From positions 869,179 to 933,178 of the forward strand of contig NZ_LMJE01000001.1 of the NCBI RefSeq assembly GCF_001429245.1: a stretch of DNA of 64,000 nucleotides. The letters are read 5' to 3'. The first letter of the stretch is position 1. The number at the start of each line of letters is the position of its first letter. The DNA is from Rhizobium sp. Root274 (GTDB lineage: Bacteria > Pseudomonadota > Alphaproteobacteria > Rhizobiales > Rhizobiaceae). Positions 36,257 to 45,522 of this stretch are shown piece after piece. A program made the position numbers and the translations under genes. The notes under the pieces were generated by a model. That model was given only the letters and a program-made list of their open reading frames with translations, searched no databases and was not told where the DNA came from.

Positions 36257-36490
36257 TTACTTGTCGTTCGGGTTGAGCAGCCGATGCATGTGCACGATGA
36301 AGTAACGCATGTGGGCGTTGTCGACGGTCGCCTGAGCCTTACCTTTCCAGGCGGCCAGCGCGCTGGCGTAGTCCGGGAAAATGCCGACGATGTCGAGGGC
36401 GTCAAGATCGCGGAACTGCACCTCTTCCAGGTTGGACAGTTCACCGCCAAAAACCAGATGGAGAAGCTGCTTGTTTTCGCTGGAAGCCGT
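36257..36490 (-). CDS. DUF4170 domain protein
   Basis: A 77-residue small protein, MTASSENKQLLHLVFGGELS to the C-terminus NPNDK, with the DUF4170 pattern (FRDLDALDIVGIFPDYASAL and AHMRYFIVHMHRLL). The longer frame to 36550 adds 20 charged residues and no ribosome site. It sits between cysQ (64 bp upstream) and waaA (142 bp downstream) on the minus strand. Function unknown; the location in lipid A gene clusters is a rhizobial habit. Confidence 0.82.
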   Translation of the reverse strand, partial: TASSENKQLLHLVFGGELSNLEEVQFRDLDALDIVGIFPDYASALAAWKGKAQATVDNAHMRYFIVHMHRLLNPNDK

Positions 36491-36554
36491 CATTTTTCGT
36501 CTTTTCCCGTTGGTATGCTGTCGGTCCTTCATCTGCGCGATTTCGCCCAAAAGG

Positions 36555-37346
36555 TCAACTCCGGGGAATTCGGGTAACGTTCTTCAGCAGCAACGGAAGG
36601 ATGCTCGCCGAGGCGGCACAAAGGACAGGATGGATCACCTCGGCACGGTTATAAACCAGCGCCCTGCCCTCCAGATCCGTCAGGGCTCCGCCGGCGCGTG
36701 ACAGGATCAGATCGGCGGCCGCCAAGTCCCAATCGTGCGAGTTCTGCTTGACCAGCGTGCCGTCGATGCGGCCATCGGCCACCAGGGCCAACCGGTAGGC
36801 GAGCGAGGGGATATGCTCCACACGATCGATACGCGGACGAAGGCCCTTCTCGATACCGGCCACCATGTCCTGCGCAGAGGCGATCTTGAGGCGTCCCTCC
36901 GGCTCCGGTGCGGAGACCGTGATCTCGCGGCCATTGCGCAGGGCCTTGCCACCGGCGGTCGCCGTGAATTCCTCGTCGAGCGCCGGGGCGACGAGAATGC
37001 CCGCGACGGGCGCCCCCTTGTGAACAACCGCAACGCTGACGCACCAAGTCTTCTTGCCCGCAAGGAAGGCTCGGGTGCCATCGATCGGATCGACGACAAA
37101 GAGCGTGTCGCGGGTCAGCCGATCCGGGTCATCGTCGGTTTCTTCCGACAACCAGCCGTAGTCTGGACGCGCCTTGCGCAGGATCTCTTCCAGTACGCGA
37201 TTGGCGGCATAGTCGGCGGCGCTGACGGGTGACATGCCCTCATTCTTCCACCAGACTTCCGGCGACTGGCCGAAATGGGCAAAGGCCACCTTGCCCGCCT
37301 CGCGGGCAGCCTCGATGATCAGGGTGAGGTCGGCGCTCCAGTCCAT
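36555..37346 (-). CDS. cysQ: 3'(2'),5'-bisphosphate nucleotidase (CysQ/IMPase family)
   Basis: A 263-residue lithium-sensitive phosphatase-fold enzyme that removes the 3' phosphate of PAP(S). Motifs: WLSEETDDDP with metal-binding Glu, DTLFVVDPIDGTRAFLAG (DPIDGT loop, about residues 80-97), and the second motif HDWDLAAADLILSRAGGALTD (WDLAAAD). ATG 37346 is chosen; a TTG 10 codons earlier overlaps the pmbA stop. It lies directly downstream of pmbA. Confidence 0.9.
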   Translation of the reverse strand: MDWSADLTLIIEAAREAGKVAFAHFGQSPEVWWKNEGMSPVSAADYAANRVLEEILRKARPDYGWLSEETDDDPDRLTRDTLFVVDPIDGTRAFLAGKKTWCVSVAVVHKGAPVAGILVAPALDEEFTATAGGKALRNGREITVSAPEPEGRLKIASAQDMVAGIEKGLRPRIDRVEHIPSLAYRLALVADGRIDGTLVKQNSHDWDLAAADLILSRAGGALTDLEGRALVYNRAEVIHPVLCAASASILPLLLKNVTRIPRS

Positions 37347-37362
37347 CGACTCTGCTCTGTCG

Positions 37363-38709
37363 TCAGAGCCCGGCAAGGGTCATGCCTTCGATGGCAAGGG
37401 TGGGAGCGGCGACGCCGAACTTGCGGTCGATGTCGTTGGCGACCGTGATCCGCATGAACATGTCCTTGAGATTGGACGCGACGGTGATCTCGGAGACCGG
37501 ATAGGTCAGTTCGCCATTCTCGATCCAGAAGCCGCTCGCACCGCGGCTGTATTCGCCGGTAATCATGTCGACGCCCTGGCCGATCATGTCGGTGATGTAG
37601 AGGCCCGTGCCGACACTGCGGATCAGATCCTCCGGCGAGATGTCACCGGGCTCCAGCGCAAGATTGGTGGACGACGGCGAAACCGACGTGCCGCCGCGCA
37701 CGCCACGGCCATTGGTCTTCAAGCCCAGTTCGCGGGCGGCGGAGGAGGACAGGAACCAGTGCTTGAGCACACCGTCGTCGATCATGGTCAGCGGCTTTCC
37801 GGCAATGCCCTCGCCATCGAAGGGCCGCGAGGAGGAGCCGCGCACCTTCAAGGGATCGTCGGTAATGTTGAGGCCTGGCTTCAACACCTGCTGGCCCATC
37901 TTGTCGCGCAGGAAAGAGGTCTTGCGGGCAACCGATGCACCGTTGATCGCGCCCGCGATCGTTCCGACGAAGCCGCGCGCCACGCGCGGGTCGAAGACGA
38001 CGGTCAGGTTCGATGCGGTCGGGACCTGGCGCGGGTTGAGCCTGCGGATGGCGCGCTCGGCGGCGCGACGGCCGATCTCTTCCGGGCTGTCGAGCTCGGC
38101 GAAATAGAGGCGGCTGTCGAAATCGTGGTCGCGCTCCATCTTGGTGCCCTCGCCGGCGATGACGCCGACGGAGCGGGAGAAGCGCGAACCGGCATAACTT
38201 CCGGAAAAGCCGTGCGAGGTGACCAGAACCAAGCCGCCCATGCCAGCAGAGGCACCGGCGCCGAGCGAGTTGCTGACGCCGGCGACCGAGCGGGCCGCCT
38301 CTTCCATGGCAAGGGCGCTTTCGCGCAGGCTGTCGCTGGAGACTTCCCTCGGGTCGTAAAGTTCGAGATCGGCAATATCGCGGGCCAGATCGCTTTCGTC
38401 GGCGAGACCGGCATAGGGGTCCTCCGGCGAGACCTTGGCCATGGCCACGGCGCGTTCGGCGAGTGCGGTCAGGTCGAAGCCTGGATTGGCCGAAACACTT
38501 GCCACCTGCCGGCCGATGAAGACGCGCAGAGAGAAGTCATCGCTTTCAGATGCTTCGGTCGACTCGACCTTGCCGAGACGGACACTGACGCCTTTGGACC
38601 GTGAACGAACGACCACCGCGTCCGCCTTCTCTGCGCCTGCCTTCAGTGCCAGCTGGACCAGTTGTTCGGCGCGTTCGAGGAGATTGGCGGAATCAATTTC
38701 ATGGGGCAT
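37363..38709 (-). CDS. pmbA: TldE/PmbA-type metalloprotease subunit
   Basis: A 448-residue member of the TldD/PmbA family. PmbA (TldE) pairs with TldD to form a zinc protease that acts on unfolded peptides and peptide modifications. The sequence (LNPRQVPTASNLTVVFDP, GRGVRGGTSVSPSSTNL, GEYSRGASGFWIENGELTYPV) matches the TldE side; there is no HExxxH motif, which belongs to TldD. No tldD gene is in this window. The frame is complete with a clear ATG at 38709, and it starts the minus-strand run toward lpxK. Confidence 0.9.
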   Translation of the reverse strand: MPHEIDSANLLERAEQLVQLALKAGAEKADAVVVRSRSKGVSVRLGKVESTEASESDDFSLRVFIGRQVASVSANPGFDLTALAERAVAMAKVSPEDPYAGLADESDLARDIADLELYDPREVSSDSLRESALAMEEAARSVAGVSNSLGAGASAGMGGLVLVTSHGFSGSYAGSRFSRSVGVIAGEGTKMERDHDFDSRLYFAELDSPEEIGRRAAERAIRRLNPRQVPTASNLTVVFDPRVARGFVGTIAGAINGASVARKTSFLRDKMGQQVLKPGLNITDDPLKVRGSSSRPFDGEGIAGKPLTMIDDGVLKHWFLSSSAARELGLKTNGRGVRGGTSVSPSSTNLALEPGDISPEDLIRSVGTGLYITDMIGQGVDMITGEYSRGASGFWIENGELTYPVSEITVASNLKDMFMRITVANDIDRKFGVAAPTLAIEGMTLAGL

Positions 38710-38846
38710 GGCTTGGCCTTTCCTTCACGCTCCATTTATTGTGCCTGTGAAGGGGCATCAAGTGCGGTTCGGGCTTTTCCCGTTCACGAGCCCGACATAG
38801 TTTGCAGCACACCCTGCTCCCGAACGAAAGAATGAGGAGAATCAAC

Positions 38847-40655
38847 TTGGCCGGCGCCAGCGAAGCACTGTTTGCCCAACCCCTCCTGCTCCTCGGCGGC
38901 GCAGTCATTGCAGCACCCATCTTCCGCAAGCTCGGCCTGGGGACCGTTCTCGGCTATCTCGCAGCCGGTGTCATCATCGGTCCGGTGCTGCACCTGATCG
39001 GGGGATCGGGTGAAATTCTCGCTGTCGCAGAGCTCGGCGTCGTGTTGCTGCTCTTTATCATCGGACTGGAATTGAAGCCGACGCGGCTTTGGCACATGCG
39101 GCGGGACATCTTCGGGCTCGGGGCAAGCCAAGTGGTGCTGACCGGCCTCGCGCTGACCGGGATCGTCATGGCGTCCGGCATTCTCGACTGGCGCGGTGCG
39201 CTGGTTGCCGGCTTCGGCCTCGCCCTGTCGTCGACCGCCTTTGCGCTTCAGCTTCTCGAAGACTATGGCGATATCAACAGCCGCTACGGCCAGCGCTCAT
39301 TCTCGATCCTGCTCTTCCAGGACCTCGCCATCGTGCCGCTGCTTGCCATGGTCAGCGTGCTTGGCACGTCCGGGGGCGAGGCGCAGCCGTCGCCTCTGAT
39401 CGGCGTTGCCGTCGCCATCGGCGCCGTCTTCGCCATGATCATGGCCGGGCGCTATCTGCTGACGCCGCTGTTCCAGGTGATCGCCCGGACGGGTGCGCGC
39501 GAGGTGATGATTGCGGCAGCCCTTTTCGTGGTACTCGGCGCGGCCTTCGTTATGCAGCTTGCCGGCCTGTCAATGGCCATGGGCGCCTTCCTCGCCGGCG
39601 TCATGCTGGCGGAATCGTCGTATCGTCATGAGCTGGAGGCCGATATCGAGCCGTTCCGCGGCCTGCTTCTCGCGCTGTTCTTCATCGCGGTCGGGCTGTC
39701 GATGGAACTGCATGTGATCGTCGACAACCTGCTGCTCATCGCCATCGCGGTCCCCGTGCTGATGGTGGTCAAGGCAGCCGCCCTCTACGCCATCTGCCGC
39801 CTGGCCGGATCGCCACACAGGGACGCCTTGCGGATCAGCCTTCTGTTGCCGCAGGGCGGCGAATTCGGCTTCGTGCTCTTCACCACCGCCGCTTCGGCCG
39901 GTGTGCTGAGCAGCGGACAATCCTCGCTGCTGATCTCGATCGTTACCCTCTCCATGGCGCTGACGCCGCTCTCCGCCCTGATCGGACAGCGGCTTCTGGC
40001 GCGCGAGACGACCGAGCGGGAGGAGTTGGAGGAGGACTTCGAGGGGGCCGGATCGGACGTCTTGATGATCGGCTTCTCGCGCTTCGGCCAGATCGCGGCG
40101 CAGATCCTGCTTGCGAGCGGTCGGGACGTCACCATTATCGATGACAGCGCCGATCGTGTTCGTCAGGCTGCGACCTTCGGCTTCCGCATCTATTTCGGTG
40201 ACGGCACGCGGCTGGACGTGCTGAGGGCGGCGGGCATCGAAAAGGCGAAGATCGTGGCGGTCTGCACCCACAGAAAAGAGATCACCAACAAGATCGTTGA
40301 GCTCATCCAGTCGGAATGCCCCGACATGCGGATTTACGCGCGTTCCTATGACCGCGTTCACAGCATCGAACTGCGCAGCCGCGACGTTGAATACGAGCTG
40401 CGTGAAACGCTGGAATCCGGTCTGCTGTTCGGTCGCCGCACGCTGGAGGGGCTCGGGGTTTCGGAGGACGAGGCCTATGAGATCGGCGAGGACATTCGCC
40501 GCCGCGACGAGGAACGGCTGAAGCTGCAGGCACAGGAGGGCATCCAGGCAGGCCGCGATCTGATGCACAACCGGCCGGTCAAGCCGGAACCGCTGGTCAA
40601 GCCGAAGCGGCCGGTGCAGTCCGTGCGAGAGGAAGAAACGGTGGCCGGCGAATAA
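38847..40655 (+). CDS. CPA2-family monovalent cation:proton antiporter (KefB/YbaL-type)
   Basis: A 602-residue membrane protein with 12-13 hydrophobic segments over residues 1-390 (GAVIAAPIFRKLGLGTVLGYL, GVVLLLFIIGLELK, and others), then a cytosolic RCK_N/TrkA-N domain (VLMIGFSRFGQIAAQILLAS, beta-alpha-beta with a modified glycine pattern) and a charged tail. CPA2 proteins move K+ or Na+ out against H+; the RCK domain binds NAD(H) or a nucleotide as a gate. The TTG at 38847 is preferred because AGGAG lies eight bases upstream; an ATG at 38832 has no such site. It is divergent from pmbA. Confidence 0.9.
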   Translation: MAGASEALFAQPLLLLGGAVIAAPIFRKLGLGTVLGYLAAGVIIGPVLHLIGGSGEILAVAELGVVLLLFIIGLELKPTRLWHMRRDIFGLGASQVVLTGLALTGIVMASGILDWRGALVAGFGLALSSTAFALQLLEDYGDINSRYGQRSFSILLFQDLAIVPLLAMVSVLGTSGGEAQPSPLIGVAVAIGAVFAMIMAGRYLLTPLFQVIARTGAREVMIAAALFVVLGAAFVMQLAGLSMAMGAFLAGVMLAESSYRHELEADIEPFRGLLLALFFIAVGLSMELHVIVDNLLLIAIAVPVLMVVKAAALYAICRLAGSPHRDALRISLLLPQGGEFGFVLFTTAASAGVLSSGQSSLLISIVTLSMALTPLSALIGQRLLARETTEREELEEDFEGAGSDVLMIGFSRFGQIAAQILLASGRDVTIIDDSADRVRQAATFGFRIYFGDGTRLDVLRAAGIEKAKIVAVCTHRKEITNKIVELIQSECPDMRIYARSYDRVHSIELRSRDVEYELRETLESGLLFGRRTLEGLGVSEDEAYEIGEDIRRRDEERLKLQAQEGIQAGRDLMHNRPVKPEPLVKPKRPVQSVREEETVAGE

Positions 40656-40659
40656 CCGG

Positions 40660-41535
40660 TTAGCGGCGGATAAAGTCCTCGATCCGCTCGGAGAGATCCC
40701 GCTTGAGCGGCTCCTTGAGCCGGTCGGCGGCTTCGAGGATCTGGCGGGCCTTGAAGAAATCGAGCACGCGGAAGCCGTTGACGTCTGGCCTGAGATAGAT
40801 GTCCGGCTGGCAGAGCTTCATCTTCAGCGCGACATGCGACTGCATCATCAGTTGCGAGGCGCCGAAGAGGCTGTCGATACGGTTCGGCACATGGGTGCCG
40901 TCTCCCTCCGGGGCACCGATGACGTCGATAGCGACCAGCAGTTCCGTCTCGCCGACCAGATGATCGTAAGGCACGGGATTGAAGATGCCGCCGTCGATCA
41001 TGAGGCGGCCATCGATTGTGACCGGGGCGAACAGAGCGGGGATGGCGGCTGAGGCCGAGAGGGCCTCGTAAAGGTCGCCCTCGCTGCGGATCAATTCGCA
41101 CTGACCATAATAGTCTGTCGCCACCACCTTCAAGGGCATGTTGAGGCCAGCGAAGGTCTCGGGGATCTGCGGCGGCAGGAAGGTGCGCAGGATACGCCCC
41201 AGATTAAACTGGCCGATGCGAAAGCCGCCGAGGGCACGGATGCTGGCGGGTCTCAAGCCCCAGAACATGTTGAGGACACGGGCGCGGTTGTCGGCGAGAT
41301 CGAGGGCGTAGTCCCGGATATCGCGTCCGCTCATACCGCTCGCATAGCCAGCGCCGAGGATCGCCCCCATCGAAGAGCCGGCAATCAGGCTTGGCCGGAT
41401 GCCGAGTTCATCGAAGACTTCGAGCACCGAGATATGGGCGAAACCACGGGCACCGCCGGCGCCAAGCGCAAGACCGATGGTCGGTTCCGCCTTGCGGCCT
41501 GTGGAGGGAATGGGCGTTTCGGCGATCTGATCCAT
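40660..41535 (-). CDS. patatin-like phospholipase family protein
   Basis: A 291-residue RssA/patatin-type hydrolase. Oxyanion motif GLALGAGGARGFAHI (about residues 22-36), nucleophile GxSxG in AGSSMGAILG (about 53-62), and the second catalytic Asp in MIDGGIFNPVPY (DGG). The fold acts on acyl esters. No signal peptide is evident. It ends 5 bp from the CPA2 stop, convergent, and lies 26 bp from the rsmD gene, on the same strand. Confidence 0.88.
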   Translation of the reverse strand: MDQIAETPIPSTGRKAEPTIGLALGAGGARGFAHISVLEVFDELGIRPSLIAGSSMGAILGAGYASGMSGRDIRDYALDLADNRARVLNMFWGLRPASIRALGGFRIGQFNLGRILRTFLPPQIPETFAGLNMPLKVVATDYYGQCELIRSEGDLYEALSASAAIPALFAPVTIDGRLMIDGGIFNPVPYDHLVGETELLVAIDVIGAPEGDGTHVPNRIDSLFGASQLMMQSHVALKMKLCQPDIYLRPDVNGFRVLDFFKARQILEAADRLKEPLKRDLSERIEDFIRR

Positions 41536-41561
41536 GCGGCGGGCCTGTCTTATCGTCGGTG

Positions 41562-42122
41562 TCAGCCCGGCCTATAGGAAAAGAAGTACATTTTCGTGTC
41601 ACCGAAGGTCCGTTGCTCGATGAATGCGAAGACCGGATCGACCGAGACCTGCACATCGCCCCGCTCTTCGAGAATGGCAAGCGCGCCCGGCGCGAGCCAG
41701 CCGCCCTGATGGGCTGCGAGAAGCGCCTTTTCGCCAAGACCCTTGCCATAGGGTGGATCGGCGAAGACGATATCGAAGGGCTCGATATTGCTCGACGGCC
41801 CGAGATCGGTCGCGTCGCGTCTCAGGATGCGGGCGCGGCCATGCAGGCCGAGCGCCTCAATGTTTTCCCAGAGCAGTCCGCGACCCTCGACGCTGTTTTC
41901 AACGAAGAGCGCCGATTTGCAGCCGCGCGACAGGGCTTCAATCCCGACGGCGCCGGTGCCAGCAAAGAGATCGAGGATGCGGGTGCCATCGAGCACGCCC
42001 GGATGGGCGTGCGACAGGATGTTGAAGAGGCTTTCGCGCGTCCGGTCGACGGTCGGCCGGATGTCATTGGATTTGGGCGTGGCCAGATTGCGGCCACGAA
42101 ACTCACCACCAACAATGCGCAT
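41562..42122 (-). CDS. rsmD: 16S rRNA (guanine966-N2)-methyltransferase
   Basis: A 186-residue SAM-dependent methyltransferase. MRIVGGEFRGRNLATP is the typical start; LDLFAGTGAVGIEALSRGC is motif I, and FDIVFADPPYGKG is the N2-guanine motif IV (DPPY). It modifies G966 of 16S rRNA in the small subunit head. It begins 6 bp after the pseudouridine synthase stop, in the same orientation, so the two are an operon of RNA modification enzymes. Confidence 0.93.
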   Translation of the reverse strand: MRIVGGEFRGRNLATPKSNDIRPTVDRTRESLFNILSHAHPGVLDGTRILDLFAGTGAVGIEALSRGCKSALFVENSVEGRGLLWENIEALGLHGRARILRRDATDLGPSSNIEPFDIVFADPPYGKGLGEKALLAAHQGGWLAPGALAILEERGDVQVSVDPVFAFIEQRTFGDTKMYFFSYRPG

Positions 42123-42128
42123 GGGGCC

Positions 42129-44165
42129 TTACCTCTTGCCCTTGGGCGCGCCGCGACCGGCACCCCCAGGCTTGCCGCCAAAGCCGCCGGGACCACCGGA
42201 GCGCGGGCCGCCGGCCGGGCGACCACCCGGCTTGCCGCCAAAGCTCTTGCCCGCCGGTTTGCCACCGGGTTTGCCGAACGACTTGCCGGCCGGTTTGTCA
42301 CCGAAGGACTTTCCAGCAGGCTTGTCGCCATAGGCCCGCGCGGCAGGCTTGTCGCCATAGGCCCGCGCGGCAGGCTTGTCGCCATAGGCGCGACCGGCAG
42401 GCTTGTCGCCGTAGGTCTTGGGCCCGCGCGGCTTGTCACCAAAGGGCTTTGCACCGCGAGGCTTGTCACCGAACGGGCGCTCGCCGCGCGGTCGTTCGTC
42501 ACGTGGGCGGTCGTCACCCGAGCGGGCCGGACGGTCGGAGAAATCACGACGCGGTCCACGCTCGTCTCCGTCGCGACGCGGCGGACGATCTGCATTGTCG
42601 CGACGCGGTCCACGGGCGGGGGCGTCACTGCGCGGGCCCCGGCTTTCGGCCTCGCGGCGCGGGCCACGGTCAGCACCTTCGCGACGCGGCGCACGGTCGT
42701 CGCCGTCACGGCGGGCGGGACGGTCGCCAAAGCCACCACGCTTGTCACCACGGCCACCATCGCGGCCACCGGGCTTCTTGTCGGGACCGTCGGCGCGGAT
42801 CCATTCGCCCTCGTCGTCATGGGCGCGGCTGACGATGACGCGCGGTCCTTCGCGGTCGTCGAAGCGATCCACGGGGCGTTCCGGGCGGTTGTCAGGCTTG
42901 CGGCGGGCAGCGGCAGCGGCTGCCTTTTCGCCGAGCGGACGCGCGCCAGGCGCCATCCAGACATTGGCCGTACGGTTCTTAGCGGCAGCCGGCGCACGCT
43001 TCGGCTTGTCGTCGAACTTGTTGTCGGCGAATTTCTTGTCGCCAAACTTCTTATCGCCGAACTTCTTGTCACCAAACTTTTTCGAGCTGTCGCTGCGGCT
43101 GGTGTCGAGTCGTTCGAGCGCACGTTCACGGCGGTCGTTCTTGTCGAGTTTGTCGGGGCGCTTGCCTCCGGTGGAGCGCTCGTCGCGGGCCCATTCGGCC
43201 TTGGCCGGGCGGGCCGGCTTCTTCGACGCTTCTTCGTCGTCCTCGACCTCGACGCCGCCATGGCTATAGACAGGCGCATCGAAATTGGCCTTGGCTTCCT
43301 CGATCAGGCGGGGCCCGAGCTGGTCGCGCAGCATGCGGCCACGGACTTCCTGGACCTGGCCTTCCGGCAGGTCGCCGAGCTGGAACGGGCCGTAGGAGAC
43401 GCGGATCAGGCGGTTGACCTCGAGACCAAGCGCGCCAAGCACGTTCTTGATCTCGCGGTTCTTGCCTTCGCGCAGGCCCATGGTGATCCAGACATTGTGG
43501 CCCTGCTTGCGGTCCAGCGTCGCATCGATGGCACCGTAGAGCACGCCGTCGACGGCAATGCCTTCCTTCAGCGCATCGAGTGCCGGCTGGTCGACATCGC
43601 CATAGGCGCGCACGCGGTAGCGGCGCAGCCAACCCGTGGTCGGCAGTTCGAGCACGCGGGCAAGGCCGCCGTCATTGGTGACGAGCAGCAGGCCTTCGGT
43701 GTTGATGTCGAGGCGGCCGATCGACATGACGCGCGGCAAATCTTCCGGCAGGTTCTCGAACACGGTCGGACGGCCTTCCGGATCGGAATTGGTCGTCACC
43801 AGACCGGCTGGCTTGTGGTAGAGCCAGAGCCGCGTGCGCTCGATGCCACGGATCGGCTGGCCATCGACCTCGATCGTGTCGGCGAGTGTTGCGTTCAGCA
43901 CCGGGCTTTCCAGCACCTTGCCGTTCACCGCGACGCGGCCTTCCATGATCATGCGCTCGATGTCACGACGCGAGGCGACGCCCGCGCGCGCGAGCAGCTT
44001 GGAGATGCGCTCGGGCTTCATCGTGTCGTCGCTGGCCGGCGCCTCAGGGCGGGCGGCACGTGCGGGCTTGGTTTCGGTTTTTGCGGCCGGCTTGCGGGTG
44101 AGCGGCTTGCCGCCGCGCTCAGCGGGCTTGCCCGCCGGGCGCTTGGACTTGTCTTTGAATGTCAT
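42129..44165 (-). CDS. RsuA/RluB-type pseudouridine synthase with very long low-complexity tail
   Basis: A 678-residue protein. An Ala/Lys/Pro-rich head (1-48) leads to an S4 RNA-binding domain (KPERISKLLARAGVASRRDI, about 50-69) and the synthase core with the catalytic Asp in SIGRLDINTEGLL (about D153). Residues about 310-678 are disordered: blocks of KKFGD, RRD/GPRR and GDKPAARAY/GDKPAGKSF repeats, then Gly-rich GGKPGG. RluB or RluE acts on 23S rRNA U2605, RsuA on 16S U516; the head and core lengths fit RluB, and the target is inferred. The tail is about five times longer than in enterobacterial RluB and reads as an expanded RNA-binding extension. Confidence 0.88.
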   Translation of the reverse strand: MTFKDKSKRPAGKPAERGGKPLTRKPAAKTETKPARAARPEAPASDDTMKPERISKLLARAGVASRRDIERMIMEGRVAVNGKVLESPVLNATLADTIEVDGQPIRGIERTRLWLYHKPAGLVTTNSDPEGRPTVFENLPEDLPRVMSIGRLDINTEGLLLVTNDGGLARVLELPTTGWLRRYRVRAYGDVDQPALDALKEGIAVDGVLYGAIDATLDRKQGHNVWITMGLREGKNREIKNVLGALGLEVNRLIRVSYGPFQLGDLPEGQVQEVRGRMLRDQLGPRLIEEAKANFDAPVYSHGGVEVEDDEEASKKPARPAKAEWARDERSTGGKRPDKLDKNDRRERALERLDTSRSDSSKKFGDKKFGDKKFGDKKFADNKFDDKPKRAPAAAKNRTANVWMAPGARPLGEKAAAAAARRKPDNRPERPVDRFDDREGPRVIVSRAHDDEGEWIRADGPDKKPGGRDGGRGDKRGGFGDRPARRDGDDRAPRREGADRGPRREAESRGPRSDAPARGPRRDNADRPPRRDGDERGPRRDFSDRPARSGDDRPRDERPRGERPFGDKPRGAKPFGDKPRGPKTYGDKPAGRAYGDKPAARAYGDKPAARAYGDKPAGKSFGDKPAGKSFGKPGGKPAGKSFGGKPGGRPAGGPRSGGPGGFGGKPGGAGRGAPKGKR

Positions 44166-44234
44166 TTGTTGTTTGCCTGTGGTTTGGGCTGTCGTATCAG
44201 GTCGCGCGGCTCGGGTTAAGCGGAAAGTTCAGGC

Positions 44235-44690
44235 ATGGCGCAGACAAACGGCTTCATGGATGCCGCCTTCGCAGAGGCGCTTGCCGCCGGCGAACGCGGC
44301 GAAGTGCCGATCGGCGCGGTGGTGGTGCGCGAGGGCGAGATCATCGGGCGAGCCGGCAACGAGACGCGGGCTTTGAGTGACGTGACGGCGCATGCCGAAA
44401 TCATGGCCATCCGGCGGGCGGCGCAAACGGTGGGTGACGAGCGGCTCGTGGATGCCGATCTCTATGTGACGCTTGAGCCCTGCACGATGTGTGCGGCCGC
44501 CATTTCCTTTGCCCGCATCCGCCGGCTTTATTATGCTGCGCATGACGCAAAAGGTGGTGCGGTGGAAAGCGGCGTGCGCTTTTATGCCCAGCCGACGTGC
44601 CATCATGCGCCAGAGGTCTATTCCGGCATCCGCGAGACCGAGGCCGCCGAGATGCTCAAGAGCTTTTTCCAGACGAAGAGAGAGACATGA
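44235..44690 (+). CDS. tadA: tRNA-specific adenosine(34) deaminase / nucleoside deaminase
   Basis: A 151-residue CDA-fold zinc deaminase. HAE with the proton-shuttle Glu is in TAHAEIMAIRRA (about residues 53-64), and the zinc ligands are in LEPCTMCAAAI. Such enzymes convert A34 to inosine in tRNA-Arg(ACG). The ATG has no strong ribosome site, but the gene is divergent from the pseudouridine synthase (69-bp gap). The stop codon overlaps the next gene (ATGA). Confidence 0.9.
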   Translation: MAQTNGFMDAAFAEALAAGERGEVPIGAVVVREGEIIGRAGNETRALSDVTAHAEIMAIRRAAQTVGDERLVDADLYVTLEPCTMCAAAISFARIRRLYYAAHDAKGGAVESGVRFYAQPTCHHAPEVYSGIRETEAAEMLKSFFQTKRET

Positions 44691-45007
44691 TCCTGATTGC
44701 ACCCCTGCTCTCGCTGATCGCAATGGGCCTGATCGCTGCATGGGGCCATCGCAACATCGCGCCGGAGCGGCGGTCGCTGCCCATTCAATGGTCCGTGAGC
44801 GGCGCGGTAAACCGCGAGGTGCCGAGGCTCGTGGCGGTGGCAGCCATCCCGGTGGCGATCGCCGCCGCCATGATCCTTGTCGCCTATCTCTCGCGCCATG
44901 ATCCGGCCGATCGCAACATGGCGCTCATCTGGATCTCGATCATCGGCCCGGGGATCGAGGCCTTTTATCTCGCCTTTCTGGCACGGATGCTCGACACGGA
45001 AGAATGA
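44687..45007 (+). CDS. small membrane protein, 106 aa (DUF1648-like motif)
   Basis: A 106-residue protein with three hydrophobic segments (MILIAPLLSLIAMGLIAAWG, VAVAAIPVAIAAAMILVAYL, LIWISIIGPGIEAFYLAFLA). The stretch LPIQWSVSGAVNREVPR resembles the LPxHW...G motif of DUF1648/SdpI-type proteins, but this is a weak match. It begins inside the tadA stop codon (ATGA), so translation is coupled. Function unknown. Confidence 0.65.
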   Translation: MILIAPLLSLIAMGLIAAWGHRNIAPERRSLPIQWSVSGAVNREVPRLVAVAAIPVAIAAAMILVAYLSRHDPADRNMALIWISIIGPGIEAFYLAFLARMLDTEE

Positions 45008-45024
45008 CACCTCAGGGTCGCGGC

Positions 45025-45507
45025 TTAGTCGATCCCGGCAAAGGCCTTGAGTTTTTCTCCGCTTAGCCGGTAGCGGATCCATTCGGTCTGCGGTTCCGCG
45101 CCGATCGCGTCATAGACGCGGATGGCCGGCTCGTTCCAGTCGAGCACGCTCCATTCAAAGCGGCCGCAGCCTTTCTCCACCGCCACTTTCGCCAGATGCT
45201 TGAGCAGGAGTTTGCCGGCACCTGAGCCGCGATAATCGGGCGAGACATAGAGATCTTCGAGATAAAGCCCGTTCTTCGCTTGCCAGGTGGAATAATTGTA
45301 GAACCAGACGGCAAAGCCGGCCGGCTTGCCGTCGCTTTCGAGGATCACCGCTTCGGTGACCGAGCCTTCACCGAAAATGGATGCACGGATTGTCTCTTCG
45401 GTTGCCTCGACCTCGTGGCCGGCCTTCTCATAAACGGCAAGTTCGGTGATGAAGCCAAGAATAATGGTGGCATCGTCAGGCGTTGCGGGGCGAATGGTGA
45501 AGGGCAT
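45025..45507 (-). CDS. GNAT-family N-acetyltransferase
   Basis: A 160-residue GNAT protein. The acetyl-CoA pyrophosphate-binding loop is in YVSPDYRGSGAGKLLLKHLAK (RGSGAG, about residues 92-112), preceded by YLEDLYV. The fold and sequence (FTIRPATPDDATIILGF at the N-terminus) resemble diamine/spermidine acetyltransferases, but the acceptor is not determined. It is convergent with the small membrane protein. Confidence 0.85.
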   Translation of the reverse strand: MPFTIRPATPDDATIILGFITELAVYEKAGHEVEATEETIRASIFGEGSVTEAVILESDGKPAGFAVWFYNYSTWQAKNGLYLEDLYVSPDYRGSGAGKLLLKHLAKVAVEKGCGRFEWSVLDWNEPAIRVYDAIGAEPQTEWIRYRLSGEKLKAFAGID

Positions 45508-45522
45508 CAGGACACCTCAAAG

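Noticed and set aside
42290..42420. Regular direct repeats considered as a CRISPR array
   Set aside because: They are in-frame codon repeats of the pseudouridine synthase tail with no variable spacers.
41391..44219. 942-residue plus-strand frame over rsmD and the pseudouridine synthase
   Set aside because: It is antisense to two clear genes; its Ala/Arg/Thr/Gly-rich repeats mirror the repeated codons of the opposite strand.
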